From IMG/VR virus record IMGVR_UViG_3300048904_000449, positions 1 through 22,203 of that record: a stretch of 22,203 nt of DNA. One strand, 5' to 3'. The stretch's first letter is position 1, and each line of letters opens with the position of its first letter. The notes beneath the pieces are model-generated. The model worked only from the letters and a program-made list of their open reading frames with translations. It had not been told where the DNA came from and did no database searches. Position numbers and translations under genes: made by a program. This stretch comes from a virus. Shown here in pieces: positions 14,473-21,534 of the stretch.

Positions 14473-14492
14473 CACTGTATGTATAAACAGTA
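14473..14492. promoter_or_regulatory. LexA (SOS) box
   Basis: The sequence CACTGTATGTATAAACAGTA contains CTGT-N8-ACAG with the A/T-rich centre of the enterobacterial LexA consensus (TACTGTATATANANACAGTA). It lies upstream of the 58-aa gene and just beyond the 3' end of A. Downstream on the minus strand, TATTTT (about 14464-14469) could be the -10 box, so LexA would cover the -35 region. Confidence 0.85.
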
Positions 14493-14549
14493 TCATGGCG
14501 TTAAGGAATCGTAAACAATCGTATGGCTCGGATTTGTCCGACCGATGGA

Positions 14550-16805
14550 TTATTGAACATTACAGCTTTTTCGATGCTGAGCGGCCAATGCCTCGAACCG
14601 CTGCAGGGCGGTAGAAGGTTTTCTACGTTCAACGAAAAGATGGCCGCTTGTTCCACTCCAGAATATTTGCGCGCCAACTTTGAGTTTGTGCCCCATCATC
14701 ATGCGTGTAACTTCGCCTTCGGTAAGGGTAAGACGTGAGACATCATAAAAGCTGTCTTTAAGCTGCTTACGTTGATCGCGATATTTATCAGAAACCGGCG
14801 CCTGTCGTTTTTTTCGCGGTTTTGCAGGCGTGCTTTCATGCAATCTCTTCAAAATACGTCTTCTCTCAGTGCGGGTCGGCGAGCGCGTGAAGTCGATAGG
14901 GGGATCATCATCCGGCGGGGCCGTACAGTTATTGACAGAACTCCAAGAGGACGCGGACGCGCCCTTAACGTCAACGGCCAAATCAACGGCACGCTTCGGC
15001 ACAATCTTCCATTGCGTCAATCTGGTTAGAATCGGCGTATCTGCGCCCGCGTCTGTGGCATAAACGCCTTTGATGCGCACGGTTTCCTCGCCGTAAGCGT
15101 TGAGATCTTCGCTTGGTTGATACCAGGTGCGCACGGCCAGTTCATCACGACGAACAAATGCGCCGCCTTGTGCGTTAACGTAGCCAGCCCAATCGCCAGC
15201 ATCTGCTGCGTCATGCGCAGCAGCGAACTCGATGCTGAGTCCGTGAGCGGTTTCGCTGTCGGCCATGCGACGTAACTCACGGTAGACCGTGACCGGCGCG
15301 CCGCCGATAAACTGGAACTGGCGAATGTGCCAACGTGCTGCCCATGCCGAAACGGCTGAAGCAGTTTCTTTCAGCTCTTTACCGCTCTCGTCGTCTAGCT
15401 CGCCGTCGAGCGCGTAGCCATCGATATTTTTTGAGATGTATTTCGCCACGTAGCCGGTGGCGCTGCCTTTATCGGGATCGATGGCTTCGGCATGAAAGCG
15501 CGCTCTGCGGGCCTTTTCGGTGGTAAGCTCATTGCCATCTTCGCGCCATGCATAGTCGCTGATCACCTCACGTACGCGATCAACATTTTCAGGCAGCATA
15601 AACATCAGCATGTGCCAATGTGGAGTTGCATCGTGATGGGGCTCGGCAACACGAATACCGAATATGCGGATTTCTTCGCGATGCAGTTTGGCGCGAATTT
15701 TCTGCCACACGTTGCACAGATAACGCTGCGTGTCTGCCGGGCTGGCACCATTCCACTTGCGGTTACGATGACCGGTCTTGATAGTGGCGTGGTAGCGAGA
15801 CGGGGCGGTAACTGTATAAAAATCGCCGACAAAACCCATCTCGTTGCAGATATTTTCAAATCCGCGAATGCGATTCATCAACTCGCAGCGTTTAATGGCG
15901 GGATTCGACACGCTGGAATCAAACTTGTCGATTAAGCTGATCCTCTCACCGGTTTCCTCATTCTCCAGCTCAAGCCCTTTCAGAAACTCTCGCGTGCGGC
16001 GCTTTTGCTCGCGCCACTCCGACACCGTCATATTGCTGGCATAGGGTGTGTGTTTTTTGCTGACGTTAGCGAGGGCGATTTGCAGATGTTCACGCCATGA
16101 TGCCGCGATACGACGCAGGCGACCTTTCCACCATTTCTCGGTTTGCATGCGCATGATCGCAGGGGTTACTTCTTCTGGGTCGAATAAGCGTGACGTGACT
16201 TTTTCCCACAATGGTGGTGTCTGGTTGAACTCGCGAGTGATGGTGGCGGCGGTCATGTAAATGCGGTGCGAGTATTTGTAATCTGATTCGTTGTCAGATT
16301 GAGCATGCGCCTGCACCAGTTCAGCTAGGGCAAAGTTGGCAATGTCGCCAGCCAGCAAATCAACATCGGCGCGAGCCATATCAGGCAAGCGGTTAAAACG
16401 ACGCATTAACTCCCATAGCGCGCCACTTGCTCTGGCTGCACCATTTGCTTTGTCTGAATTATTAGTGAGTAGAGTTTGCGTACCGGCCTTCATTCCGATG
16501 AGGCGATACTTGATGTTCACACATTCAACGCGTGGCAATGTGCGCTCGACAAAAGTCTTCGTTAAGTACGCATTGGAACGAATTTCACCCTGTGACTTTT
16601 CAAGTTCGGCCATACGCCGTTTAATATCAAACTGAACAATCTGAGGTTGTTTTTCTAGCAGGTGATGAGCTTGAATCAGCTTGGCTATTTGCTCAGCTTT
16701 TTGAGCATTCAGATGATTACGATGGTGAATCTCATCATACGTGGGATAGGGGCTGGTAATGGCTTCCCGTGGAGCATTCCACGGGTAAGCATAATTCTCT
16801 GACAT
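14550..16805 (-). CDS. A: Rolling-circle replication initiator endonuclease A
   Basis: This 751-aa protein is P2 gpA, which nicks the phage origin and starts rolling-circle replication. The HUH motif is in EPHHDATPHWHMLMFM (H396, H398); the paired catalytic tyrosines are in GYVAKYISKN, Y452 and Y456, corresponding to Y450 and Y454 of P2. The C-terminal third is more variable and basic. Like P2 A it contains its own nick site, here at 14932-14955. Its ATG overlaps the stop of the zinc-finger gene (TGATG). P2 A works in cis and the origin placement inside the gene is consistent with that. Confidence 0.96.
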   Translation of the reverse strand: MSENYAYPWNAPREAITSPYPTYDEIHHRNHLNAQKAEQIAKLIQAHHLLEKQPQIVQFDIKRRMAELEKSQGEIRSNAYLTKTFVERTLPRVECVNIKYRLIGMKAGTQTLLTNNSDKANGAARASGALWELMRRFNRLPDMARADVDLLAGDIANFALAELVQAHAQSDNESDYKYSHRIYMTAATITREFNQTPPLWEKVTSRLFDPEEVTPAIMRMQTEKWWKGRLRRIAASWREHLQIALANVSKKHTPYASNMTVSEWREQKRRTREFLKGLELENEETGERISLIDKFDSSVSNPAIKRCELMNRIRGFENICNEMGFVGDFYTVTAPSRYHATIKTGHRNRKWNGASPADTQRYLCNVWQKIRAKLHREEIRIFGIRVAEPHHDATPHWHMLMFMLPENVDRVREVISDYAWREDGNELTTEKARRARFHAEAIDPDKGSATGYVAKYISKNIDGYALDGELDDESGKELKETASAVSAWAARWHIRQFQFIGGAPVTVYRELRRMADSETAHGLSIEFAAAHDAADAGDWAGYVNAQGGAFVRRDELAVRTWYQPSEDLNAYGEETVRIKGVYATDAGADTPILTRLTQWKIVPKRAVDLAVDVKGASASSWSSVNNCTAPPDDDPPIDFTRSPTRTERRRILKRLHESTPAKPRKKRQAPVSDKYRDQRKQLKDSFYDVSRLTLTEGEVTRMMMGHKLKVGAQIFWSGTSGHLFVERRKPSTALQRFEALAAQHRKSCNVQ
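14932..14955 (-). other. ori: Origin of replication (gpA nick site) inside A
   Basis: Read on the minus strand, CGCGTCCTCTTG is followed by GAGTTCTGTCAA. The P2 origin as I remember it reads CGCGCCTCG/GAGTCCTGTCAA, with the nick before GAGT. Twelve bases on the right side match apart from one, and the left side keeps the CGCG and CTC elements with a three-base insertion. It encodes SSWSSVNN within A. Confidence 0.8.
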
Positions 16806-17029
16806 CAGGCTTTGGCCTGCAGATGTTTCACGCGATGTTCTTCAATCTCCTGACAAGAAACGCAACGAGTAACGCCAAGGTAGGCGCGACGACGCAATTC
16901 TGGAATTGGGGCGTCACAGTCTTCGCAGAAGGATGCGCTGATAGCTGGAGCGCGATTAACGATTAAAGCAATGTTGCGTTCAAGCATTTCCTCGGTGCGC
17001 TGCTGCACTATATCCATTGAATCAGCCAT
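16805..17029 (-). CDS. TraR/DksA-type C4 zinc-finger protein
   Basis: This 74-aa protein matches the small TraR/DksA-like proteins of P2 phages (P2 orf82 type). It has an N-terminal helix (MADSMDIVQQRTEEMLERNIAL) and a four-cysteine zinc site, C-x2-C-x17-C-x2-C (FCEDCDAPIPE...TRCVSCQEIE). By analogy with TraR it may enter the secondary channel of RNA polymerase and alter transcription without ppGpp. It overlaps both neighbours, DUF2732 upstream by an ATGA and A downstream, so it is an early-operon gene. Confidence 0.9.
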   Translation of the reverse strand: MADSMDIVQQRTEEMLERNIALIVNRAPAISASFCEDCDAPIPELRRRAYLGVTRCVSCQEIEEHRVKHLQAKA

Positions 17030-17259
17030 CAGTGCGTCTCCGCGATTTGTGTTTGGATCTTTTCGATTTCCTGATGGAGCAGCTCAGCGGCTTCAATCGG
17101 CGATAATTCGTCGTGCCGGATTTTCGCAGCGAGGATGTTCAGACGGTTGACCATTAGGTCAGCACGACCGCGACGTTCTTCTTTACGCGCATCATTCAGC
17201 ATCATGTCGAGATCGATGCATGAAGCCATTTGTTTAGGTTGGGATGAATTATTTAGCAT
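17029..17259 (-). CDS. DUF2732-type early protein
   Basis: This 76-aa, mostly helical, charged protein fits the DUF2732 family found in the same place in P2-like phages (segment LDMMLNDARKEERRGRADLMVNRLNILAAKI). Its function is unknown. AGGAAA lies a few bases before the ATG at 17259. It ends in an ATGA overlap with the zinc-finger gene. Confidence 0.75.
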   Translation of the reverse strand: MLNNSSQPKQMASCIDLDMMLNDARKEERRGRADLMVNRLNILAAKIRHDELSPIEAAELLHQEIEKIQTQIAETH

Positions 17260-17324
17260 GTAATTTCCTGTTTTTGGGCAAAGTGAATCCCGGCGGGTTT
17301 ACGCAAGTTAATTGCTTGGGTTAT

Positions 17325-17666
17325 TTAGTTAGAAAGCGTCATTCGTTTAGGAAATAAACTCACGACGGCTTTTAATTGGTTCATTGCACGTATGACGGCG
17401 GTTTTTTCATCGGTGCTTAATTCGCTAAAATCGGCGCTGTGTCGGTCTTTGCCAATATTTGCCAGGAAAAAGATGGCGCTCAGTGCGCGCTTATTGTCCT
17501 GATAATTGCTGTCTCTAACATCACGCATTGAGTCGAAGAATCGCGATAAATCCTGTTCACTGTCGCCGCCCTTAAATTGCGAGCGCAACAACGCAACGTG
17601 ATTGAGTGCCGCGACACGTTGACCGGCGCTCAGTTCGACAAGCATTGAATCGCCTTCGATAGCCAT
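17325..17666 (-). CDS. Conserved early protein, DUF5347-like
   Basis: This 113-aa protein resembles a conserved helical family in the P2/186 early region that I believe is DUF5347; the family name is from memory. Recognisable segments are LSAGQRVAALNHVALLRSQFKG, RALSAIFFLANIGKDRHSADFSELS and AMNQLKAVVSLFPKRMTL. No function is known. Two starts are possible, 17666 (AGAGG eight bases upstream) and 17645 (GAAGG upstream). The start overlaps the end of the Fil-like gene by 37 bases, pointing to coupled expression. Confidence 0.75.
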   Translation of the reverse strand: MAIEGDSMLVELSAGQRVAALNHVALLRSQFKGGDSEQDLSRFFDSMRDVRDSNYQDNKRALSAIFFLANIGKDRHSADFSELSTDEKTAVIRAMNQLKAVVSLFPKRMTLSN

Positions 17667-17818
17667 GACTTGCCTCTCTTGAGTGTTGCTTGATTTCGTG
17701 GTGCGCTTGAAACCTCTTTAACCGGATGCCAGCGCTTACCGTTGTCACCTAAAATCCAGCCATGTCCGTAGGACATTGATGGGCTTTGTCTTTTGAGCTG
17801 TGCAGCAAATGAAATCAT
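17630..17818 (-). CDS. fil: Fil-like filamentation protein (DUF2724)
   Basis: This 62-aa protein has the signature FAAQLKRQSPSMSYGHGWILGDNGKRWHPV of the phage filamentation protein family, named for phage 186 Fil, which inhibits host cell division when expressed. The C-terminal WLSKAIQCLSN is a basic amphipathic end. GAGG lies seven bases before the ATG. It lies directly after CII, as in 186. Whether this version causes filamentation is not known. Confidence 0.85.
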   Translation of the reverse strand: MISFAAQLKRQSPSMSYGHGWILGDNGKRWHPVKEVSSAPRNQATLKRGKSWLSKAIQCLSN

Positions 17819-17827
17819 GACTGCACC

Positions 17828-18337
17828 TCAAACCACGCCAAACGACGCGCCAAGACCGCTTATCGCATCGACTGTTGAAGACAAAGCTGGGTTTGCCTGT
17901 ATGCGCGCCTGGACGGCCAGTGCGGCGAGTGTTAAACAACGAATACCGCTGTTAACGTTTTGCAGCAGGCTACGTTTGCAGCTCGCGCTCAATTGCTCAG
18001 TGGAAATTGCGCCAGCCGCTAACTGCCCAACCTCAGCGGTGGCTTTCATCACATACAGCGGCAGTTTGTCGTTGGCAACTTCGTTGACCGGCACGCATGG
18101 CAAGCACTGGATTTGCGCAAGTAAGCCATCAATGAGCGTCGCGTCTTCTGTGACATCGGTAAGCGTCAGAACCTCATGCACTGTCAGCTGATGTGGCTGA
18201 TCTGGGTTGAGCTTGTTACGCAGAGTTTGGGCGCGCATTCCGGATTGCTTAGCGACGTCTTCCATGTTGTGTGATAAAGCGAATTTACGGCAGGCATCGT
18301 CATAATGCGCATGGGTAGAAACCTTGAAATCAAACAT
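17828..18337 (-). CDS. cII: CII-like transcription activator (phage 186 type)
   Basis: The start MFDFKVSTHAHYDDACRKFA at 18337 gives 169 aa, the length I recall for phage 186 CII; the longer frame upstream overlaps the Cox-like gene and is not family sequence. Residues about 20-60 form an HTH (HNMEDVAKQSGMRAQTLRNKLNPDQPHQLTVHEVLTLTD), characteristic of the CII/regulatory family in P2-like phages. In 186, CII turns on the repressor promoter pE to establish lysogeny. GAGGG lies ten bases upstream. It lies 32 bases after the Cox-like gene and 9 bases before fil. Confidence 0.9.
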   Translation of the reverse strand: MFDFKVSTHAHYDDACRKFALSHNMEDVAKQSGMRAQTLRNKLNPDQPHQLTVHEVLTLTDVTEDATLIDGLLAQIQCLPCVPVNEVANDKLPLYVMKATAEVGQLAAGAISTEQLSASCKRSLLQNVNSGIRCLTLAALAVQARIQANPALSSTVDAISGLGASFGVV

Positions 18338-18368
18338 GTGCAAATAGCCCTCAACTTGCAAAATCAAG

Positions 18369-18770
18369 TTATGGTTTAATGTAGCGACATTTGATTGCCT
18401 GTTGACGATTCTTTTCGCGCCAGGCAGCAACATTGATAAGCGGATTGCCATGTTTGGTCATGGTGGTTTCTACCACTTCACCGGTCTTACGGTTGGTGCG
18501 GTTCTGTGTGTAGGTGAAGGATGGAGTAGGGGCAAGCAGCACAACGCCGTTAGCGATCCATTTCTCAAGGACGGATAGGCTGATACGGTTAGCGTTTGCG
18601 AAGTCCTGCTTGGACATGGTCGGTGACGTTGCTAACGTGACAGCTTTGTTTACAGCGTCGTTAACCGCTTCGCTGATGACAGGCATTAAAATTGCAGCGA
18701 TATTGGCAATAAAATCTTGAGATTGCACTAAGTCAAATGCGTTCTTGCTGTTTGCATTTTCAGTATGCAT
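18369..18770 (-). CDS. Cox/Apl-position regulator and excisionase candidate
   Basis: This 133-aa protein is the first gene of the lytic operon, divergent from CI, the place of P2 cox and 186 apl. The N-terminal half is helical and hydrophobic (DFIANIAAILMPVISEAVNDAVNKAV). An HTH-like region SKQDFANANRISLSVLEKWIANGVV follows, and the C-terminus has the HGNPLINVAAWREKNRQ segment seen in phage Cox family proteins. Such proteins repress the lysogenic promoter and direct excision. It is longer than P2 Cox (91 aa). GGAG lies ten bases before the ATG. The family call is moderately sure; the role comes from position. Confidence 0.72.
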   Translation of the reverse strand: MHTENANSKNAFDLVQSQDFIANIAAILMPVISEAVNDAVNKAVTLATSPTMSKQDFANANRISLSVLEKWIANGVVLLAPTPSFTYTQNRTNRKTGEVVETTMTKHGNPLINVAAWREKNRQQAIKCRYIKP

Positions 18771-18884
18771 AACGCAGTATCTCCTTTTGATCGTTTTGTT
18801 CTACGGTGTGTCATGTGGTGTGTTACATCCTAGATCAACAAATGATGTCTAGTAAACAACAAATGTTTATTTATTTGGTGGTGT
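18771..18884. promoter_or_regulatory. CI/Cox divergent switch region with direct repeats
   Basis: This region must hold both promoters of the lysis-lysogeny switch. It has the direct repeat CAACAAATG at 18836-18844 and 18857-18865, spaced exactly 21 bases (two helical turns), the direct repeat GGTGTGT at 18805-18811 and 18817-18823, and an inverted repeat CTAGA/TCTAG at 18830-18852. A possible leftward promoter is TTTACT-N18-TAGGAT within these repeats, so bound repressor would block it. Long perfect palindromes are lacking. The repeats are candidate CI and Cox operators. Confidence 0.55.
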
Positions 18885-19730
18885 ATGGATTTTAGCAAAG
18901 GTTCAGCCTTAGAAATTGTTGAGCGTCTTTCGTCTGCATATGGCGTTGCAACACAGAAAGCGTTGGCCGAATGCCTGGGTGTGCCTGCTGCGAACGTAAG
19001 TAACTGGGTGCAGCGTGATAGCGTTCCAGGCAGCGCGTTCGTGAAATGCGCATTAGATACGGGGAGTGATCTTCATTGGCTAACAAGCGGAAAACTTGCA
19101 AATGCAAATATAGACGCTTCGCCTAATTCCCTTAATGGTGAAGCTCTTTACACTGAAATCACTTCAAACGGTGGCAAACCAGTTTTGCGTCGCATCATGG
19201 ACGCCTACGGCTTCACTCTACAAAAACAACTGTGTGAACTGCTGGGAATTTCATCTGGCACGGTCAGTACTTGGGTGCGGCGAAACTACTTTCCCGGGGA
19301 TGTAGTGGTGACGTGTGCGCTCGATACCGGAGTCTCACTGCAATGGTTAGCAACAGGAAAGGGCTCACTACAAAATAAATCAAATAGTCTACAAAGTGTG
19401 AACTCTTCAGTTCCGCGTAAAAATCTTGTAGCAGGAATTTTGCAGGAGGCCGAATTCTGGGAGATTAATTTAGGTTTTATCCCCCACGCGGTAAGTAAAC
19501 CTGTTTTTATTACGAGTAACATGGGCGCATGGATTGTCGATGTGAGTGTGGATGAAATTAGTAATGGTCGATGGTTGCTGGGCATAAACGATAAATATGA
19601 TATTTATGATGTTGCAATTTTACCGGGAAATAAGATTAATGTAACAAGCATTGGCGCGAATTTCATTTGTAAATCTGATGAGATTGATGTTGCAGGTAAG
19701 GTTATATTGACGATAGATTTCAATTTTTAA
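18885..19730 (+). CDS. cI: CI-type repressor with two tandem DNA-binding domains
   Basis: This 281-aa protein is the lysogeny repressor by position and by resemblance to 186 CI, which is 192 aa with one HTH domain. Here the N-terminal domain occurs twice, residues 10-70 and 99-159, with about 29 identities in 61 aligned positions by hand (shared AYG, QK.L.E.LG, VS.WV.R, PG, CALDTG, L.WL..GK). A linker and a C-terminal domain (about 180-281; NGRWLLGINDKYDIYDVAILPGNKINV) follow, like the 186 CI oligomerisation domain. I see no Ala-Gly/Ser-Lys self-cleavage site, so RecA-triggered autocleavage is unlikely. The start is ATG 18885. The next gene in the same direction is the OLD-type gene. Confidence 0.88.
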   Translation: MDFSKGSALEIVERLSSAYGVATQKALAECLGVPAANVSNWVQRDSVPGSAFVKCALDTGSDLHWLTSGKLANANIDASPNSLNGEALYTEITSNGGKPVLRRIMDAYGFTLQKQLCELLGISSGTVSTWVRRNYFPGDVVVTCALDTGVSLQWLATGKGSLQNKSNSLQSVNSSVPRKNLVAGILQEAEFWEINLGFIPHAVSKPVFITSNMGAWIVDVSVDEISNGRWLLGINDKYDIYDVAILPGNKINVTSIGANFICKSDEIDVAGKVILTIDFNF

Positions 19731-19769
19731 TTTAACTATAAGTTTCCTTGTGAAAATGGAGTGGCAGCT

Positions 19770-21281
19770 ATGTTTCAGAGTGAGATTAGACAAGGCACCA
19801 TAAATGAATTGTTAGAAAAAGTGAAAGCAAAAAAATATGGTAAGTACCTCCTCAAAATTAATATAGATAAAGCAAGATCAATTAATAATAAAACAATCAC
19901 TTTTGATTTTCCTGTGACTGCCATTGTTGGACCTAACGGGGGCGGGAAATCAACCATAGCCGGTGCGGCTGCTATTTTATATAAAGAAGTCGCTCCAGCT
20001 CAATTTTTTGCTAAGAGTGGTGCATACGATGCTAGTATGCAAAATTGGAAAATTGAGTACGAGGCTATTGATAGGGGGGTTCAGAAAAGTAATGATACTG
20101 TAAAGCGCACTGCTAAATACCATAATCTTAAATGGGCTAGAGGAACTCTCGATAGAAGCGTACTAATTTTCGGTGTAATCCGTACTGTGCCAGCCTCGGA
20201 ACGAAAGGAATTAAAGCGCTGTGTATCAAATAATTTTATTGTTCGCCCAGATCGAATAGAAGGTTTATCAGAAATCGTTGCACTTTCAGTCTCTGCAATA
20301 CTTGATAAAGATGTTTCAGAATTTAAACATATGAAAGTTGATGAAAATGGAAATGTAACATTGTTATCCGGGGTGAATAAAACCGGAGATTCATTTTCAG
20401 AGTTTCATTTTGGTGCTGGTGAATCAAGTATCATTAGGATGGTTCTTCAGCTAGAAGCTGCTGAGGATCATTCTTTAGTCATAGTTGAAGAGATTGAAAA
20501 TGGTCTGCATCCAATAGCTACAATAAGGATGGTTGAATATCTTATAGAACTTGCAGAAAGGAAAAAAATACAGGCTATCTTTACAACACACTCTAATGAC
20601 GCATTAATACCTCTTCCCAGTGAGGCTATATGGGCCTCAGTTAATGGACAGTTATATCAAGGTAAACTCGACGTCAAATCGTTACGCGCAATAAGCGGAC
20701 AAATAAATTCAAAGTTAATCATATTTGTTGAAGATGAGTTTGCAGCAATTTGGGTAAAAACAATCTTAAACTTTATGCCAAATGTTGCTATTGATGCGAT
20801 TTCCATTCACGCAATGAAAGGAGATGGGACTTCAGTCAAAGTGCATGAAAACCATAATATAGATCCTAGCGCACAACAAAAATCGTTATGCATCATTGAT
20901 GGTGACTCGTTACAGCTTGATTCAGATGAAAAATTGATCTTTCGACTTCCTGGGGCAGGGCCAGAATCAACTGTATATAACTCTATATTGAATAGCATTG
21001 ATGATTTGGCTGGTGAACTGGCTGTTCAATTACTCAAGCCGTTTGAATTCCAAGAAAAATTGAAAGAAAAAATGGCGAGTGTTAGAAATACAAACCGTGA
21101 CTATCATTTGTTGTTCAGTCAGTTAGGTCGGGCTATCGGATTAGTTTCTGAGTCCCGAGTAAAAGAAGCATTTCTGACTCAATGGTGTGTTAAACATAAA
21201 GATTTTATTGATGAGTTATACGTGAAAATTTCACAGTATTTACCTCTCGAGAGTGACGAGGTGGAAATAAAACAATCTTGA
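19770..21281 (+). CDS. OLD-type ABC-ATPase/Toprim nuclease, likely antiphage defence
   Basis: I start at ATG 19770 (503 aa), because GGAG lies eight bases upstream; GTG 19761 would add MAA. The N-terminal ABC-type ATPase has Walker A GPNGGGKST (54-62), a signature-like FGAGESS (214-220), Walker B LVIVEEIE (236-243) and the H-loop TTHS (273-276). The C-terminal Toprim domain has the glutamate of IIFVEDE (about 321) and the DGD of CIIDGDS (377-379), the metal-binding residues expected in a nuclease. This layout is that of P2 OLD and GajA-like proteins; fused PARIS-type ATPase-Toprim proteins are an alternative. The gene is AT-rich and 39 bases downstream of CI, so it is probably expressed in the lysogen. 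Target and partner are unknown. Confidence 0.9.
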   Translation: MFQSEIRQGTINELLEKVKAKKYGKYLLKINIDKARSINNKTITFDFPVTAIVGPNGGGKSTIAGAAAILYKEVAPAQFFAKSGAYDASMQNWKIEYEAIDRGVQKSNDTVKRTAKYHNLKWARGTLDRSVLIFGVIRTVPASERKELKRCVSNNFIVRPDRIEGLSEIVALSVSAILDKDVSEFKHMKVDENGNVTLLSGVNKTGDSFSEFHFGAGESSIIRMVLQLEAAEDHSLVIVEEIENGLHPIATIRMVEYLIELAERKKIQAIFTTHSNDALIPLPSEAIWASVNGQLYQGKLDVKSLRAISGQINSKLIIFVEDEFAAIWVKTILNFMPNVAIDAISIHAMKGDGTSVKVHENHNIDPSAQQKSLCIIDGDSLQLDSDEKLIFRLPGAGPESTVYNSILNSIDDLAGELAVQLLKPFEFQEKLKEKMASVRNTNRDYHLLFSQLGRAIGLVSESRVKEAFLTQWCVKHKDFIDELYVKISQYLPLESDEVEIKQS

Positions 21282-21288
21282 TATGAAC

Positions 21289-21320
21289 AAGCCAAAGTTA
21301 GCTGCTTTGGCTTATTTATT
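21289..21320 (+). terminator. Probable terminator after the OLD-type gene
   Basis: A nine-base stem AAGCCAAAG / CTTTGGCTT with a seven-base loop starts eight bases after the stop codon. It is followed by ATTTATTTGTG, a T-rich but broken tract, so termination may be moderate. Confidence 0.72.
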
Positions 21321-21534
21321 TGTGATTGAAATATCTCATTTTTCATTTTTATTATTAATAATTCTTTCATCCTTGTCAGTTAACAAAATGGTTGATTCTT
21401 CAGAAGGTAAGTGAGTTTGATATACGTTCGCACTGAAAAAAGCTAAACGATCACGAGATGTTGTCTCAAATGATAGCGATACATTTCTACCCATCAGTAT
21501 AGTCAGCCCACTGTCGAAAAAAGCAGTTGTAAGT
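21321..21534. other. AT-rich stretch without a secure gene
   Basis: No gene is firmly supported here. On the minus strand an open frame runs from about 21584 to 21336 and has natural-looking codons (for example ending TDKDERIINNKNEK), while on the plus strand the frame of the next gene is open from 21421 but lacks a normal start and has two TGA codons just before that. It may hold the promoter of the next gene, a small minus-strand gene, or a decayed N-terminus. Confidence 0.4.

Noticed and set aside
14528-14541. Hairpin TCGGA-TTTG-TCCGA after A as a terminator
   Set aside because: The stem is only five bases and no T-run follows on either strand.
21322-21414. GTG frame with a signal-peptide-like hydrophobic start
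   Set aside because: It ends after 30 codons in a TGA, overlaps AT-rich non-coding sequence after a terminator and is likely chance.
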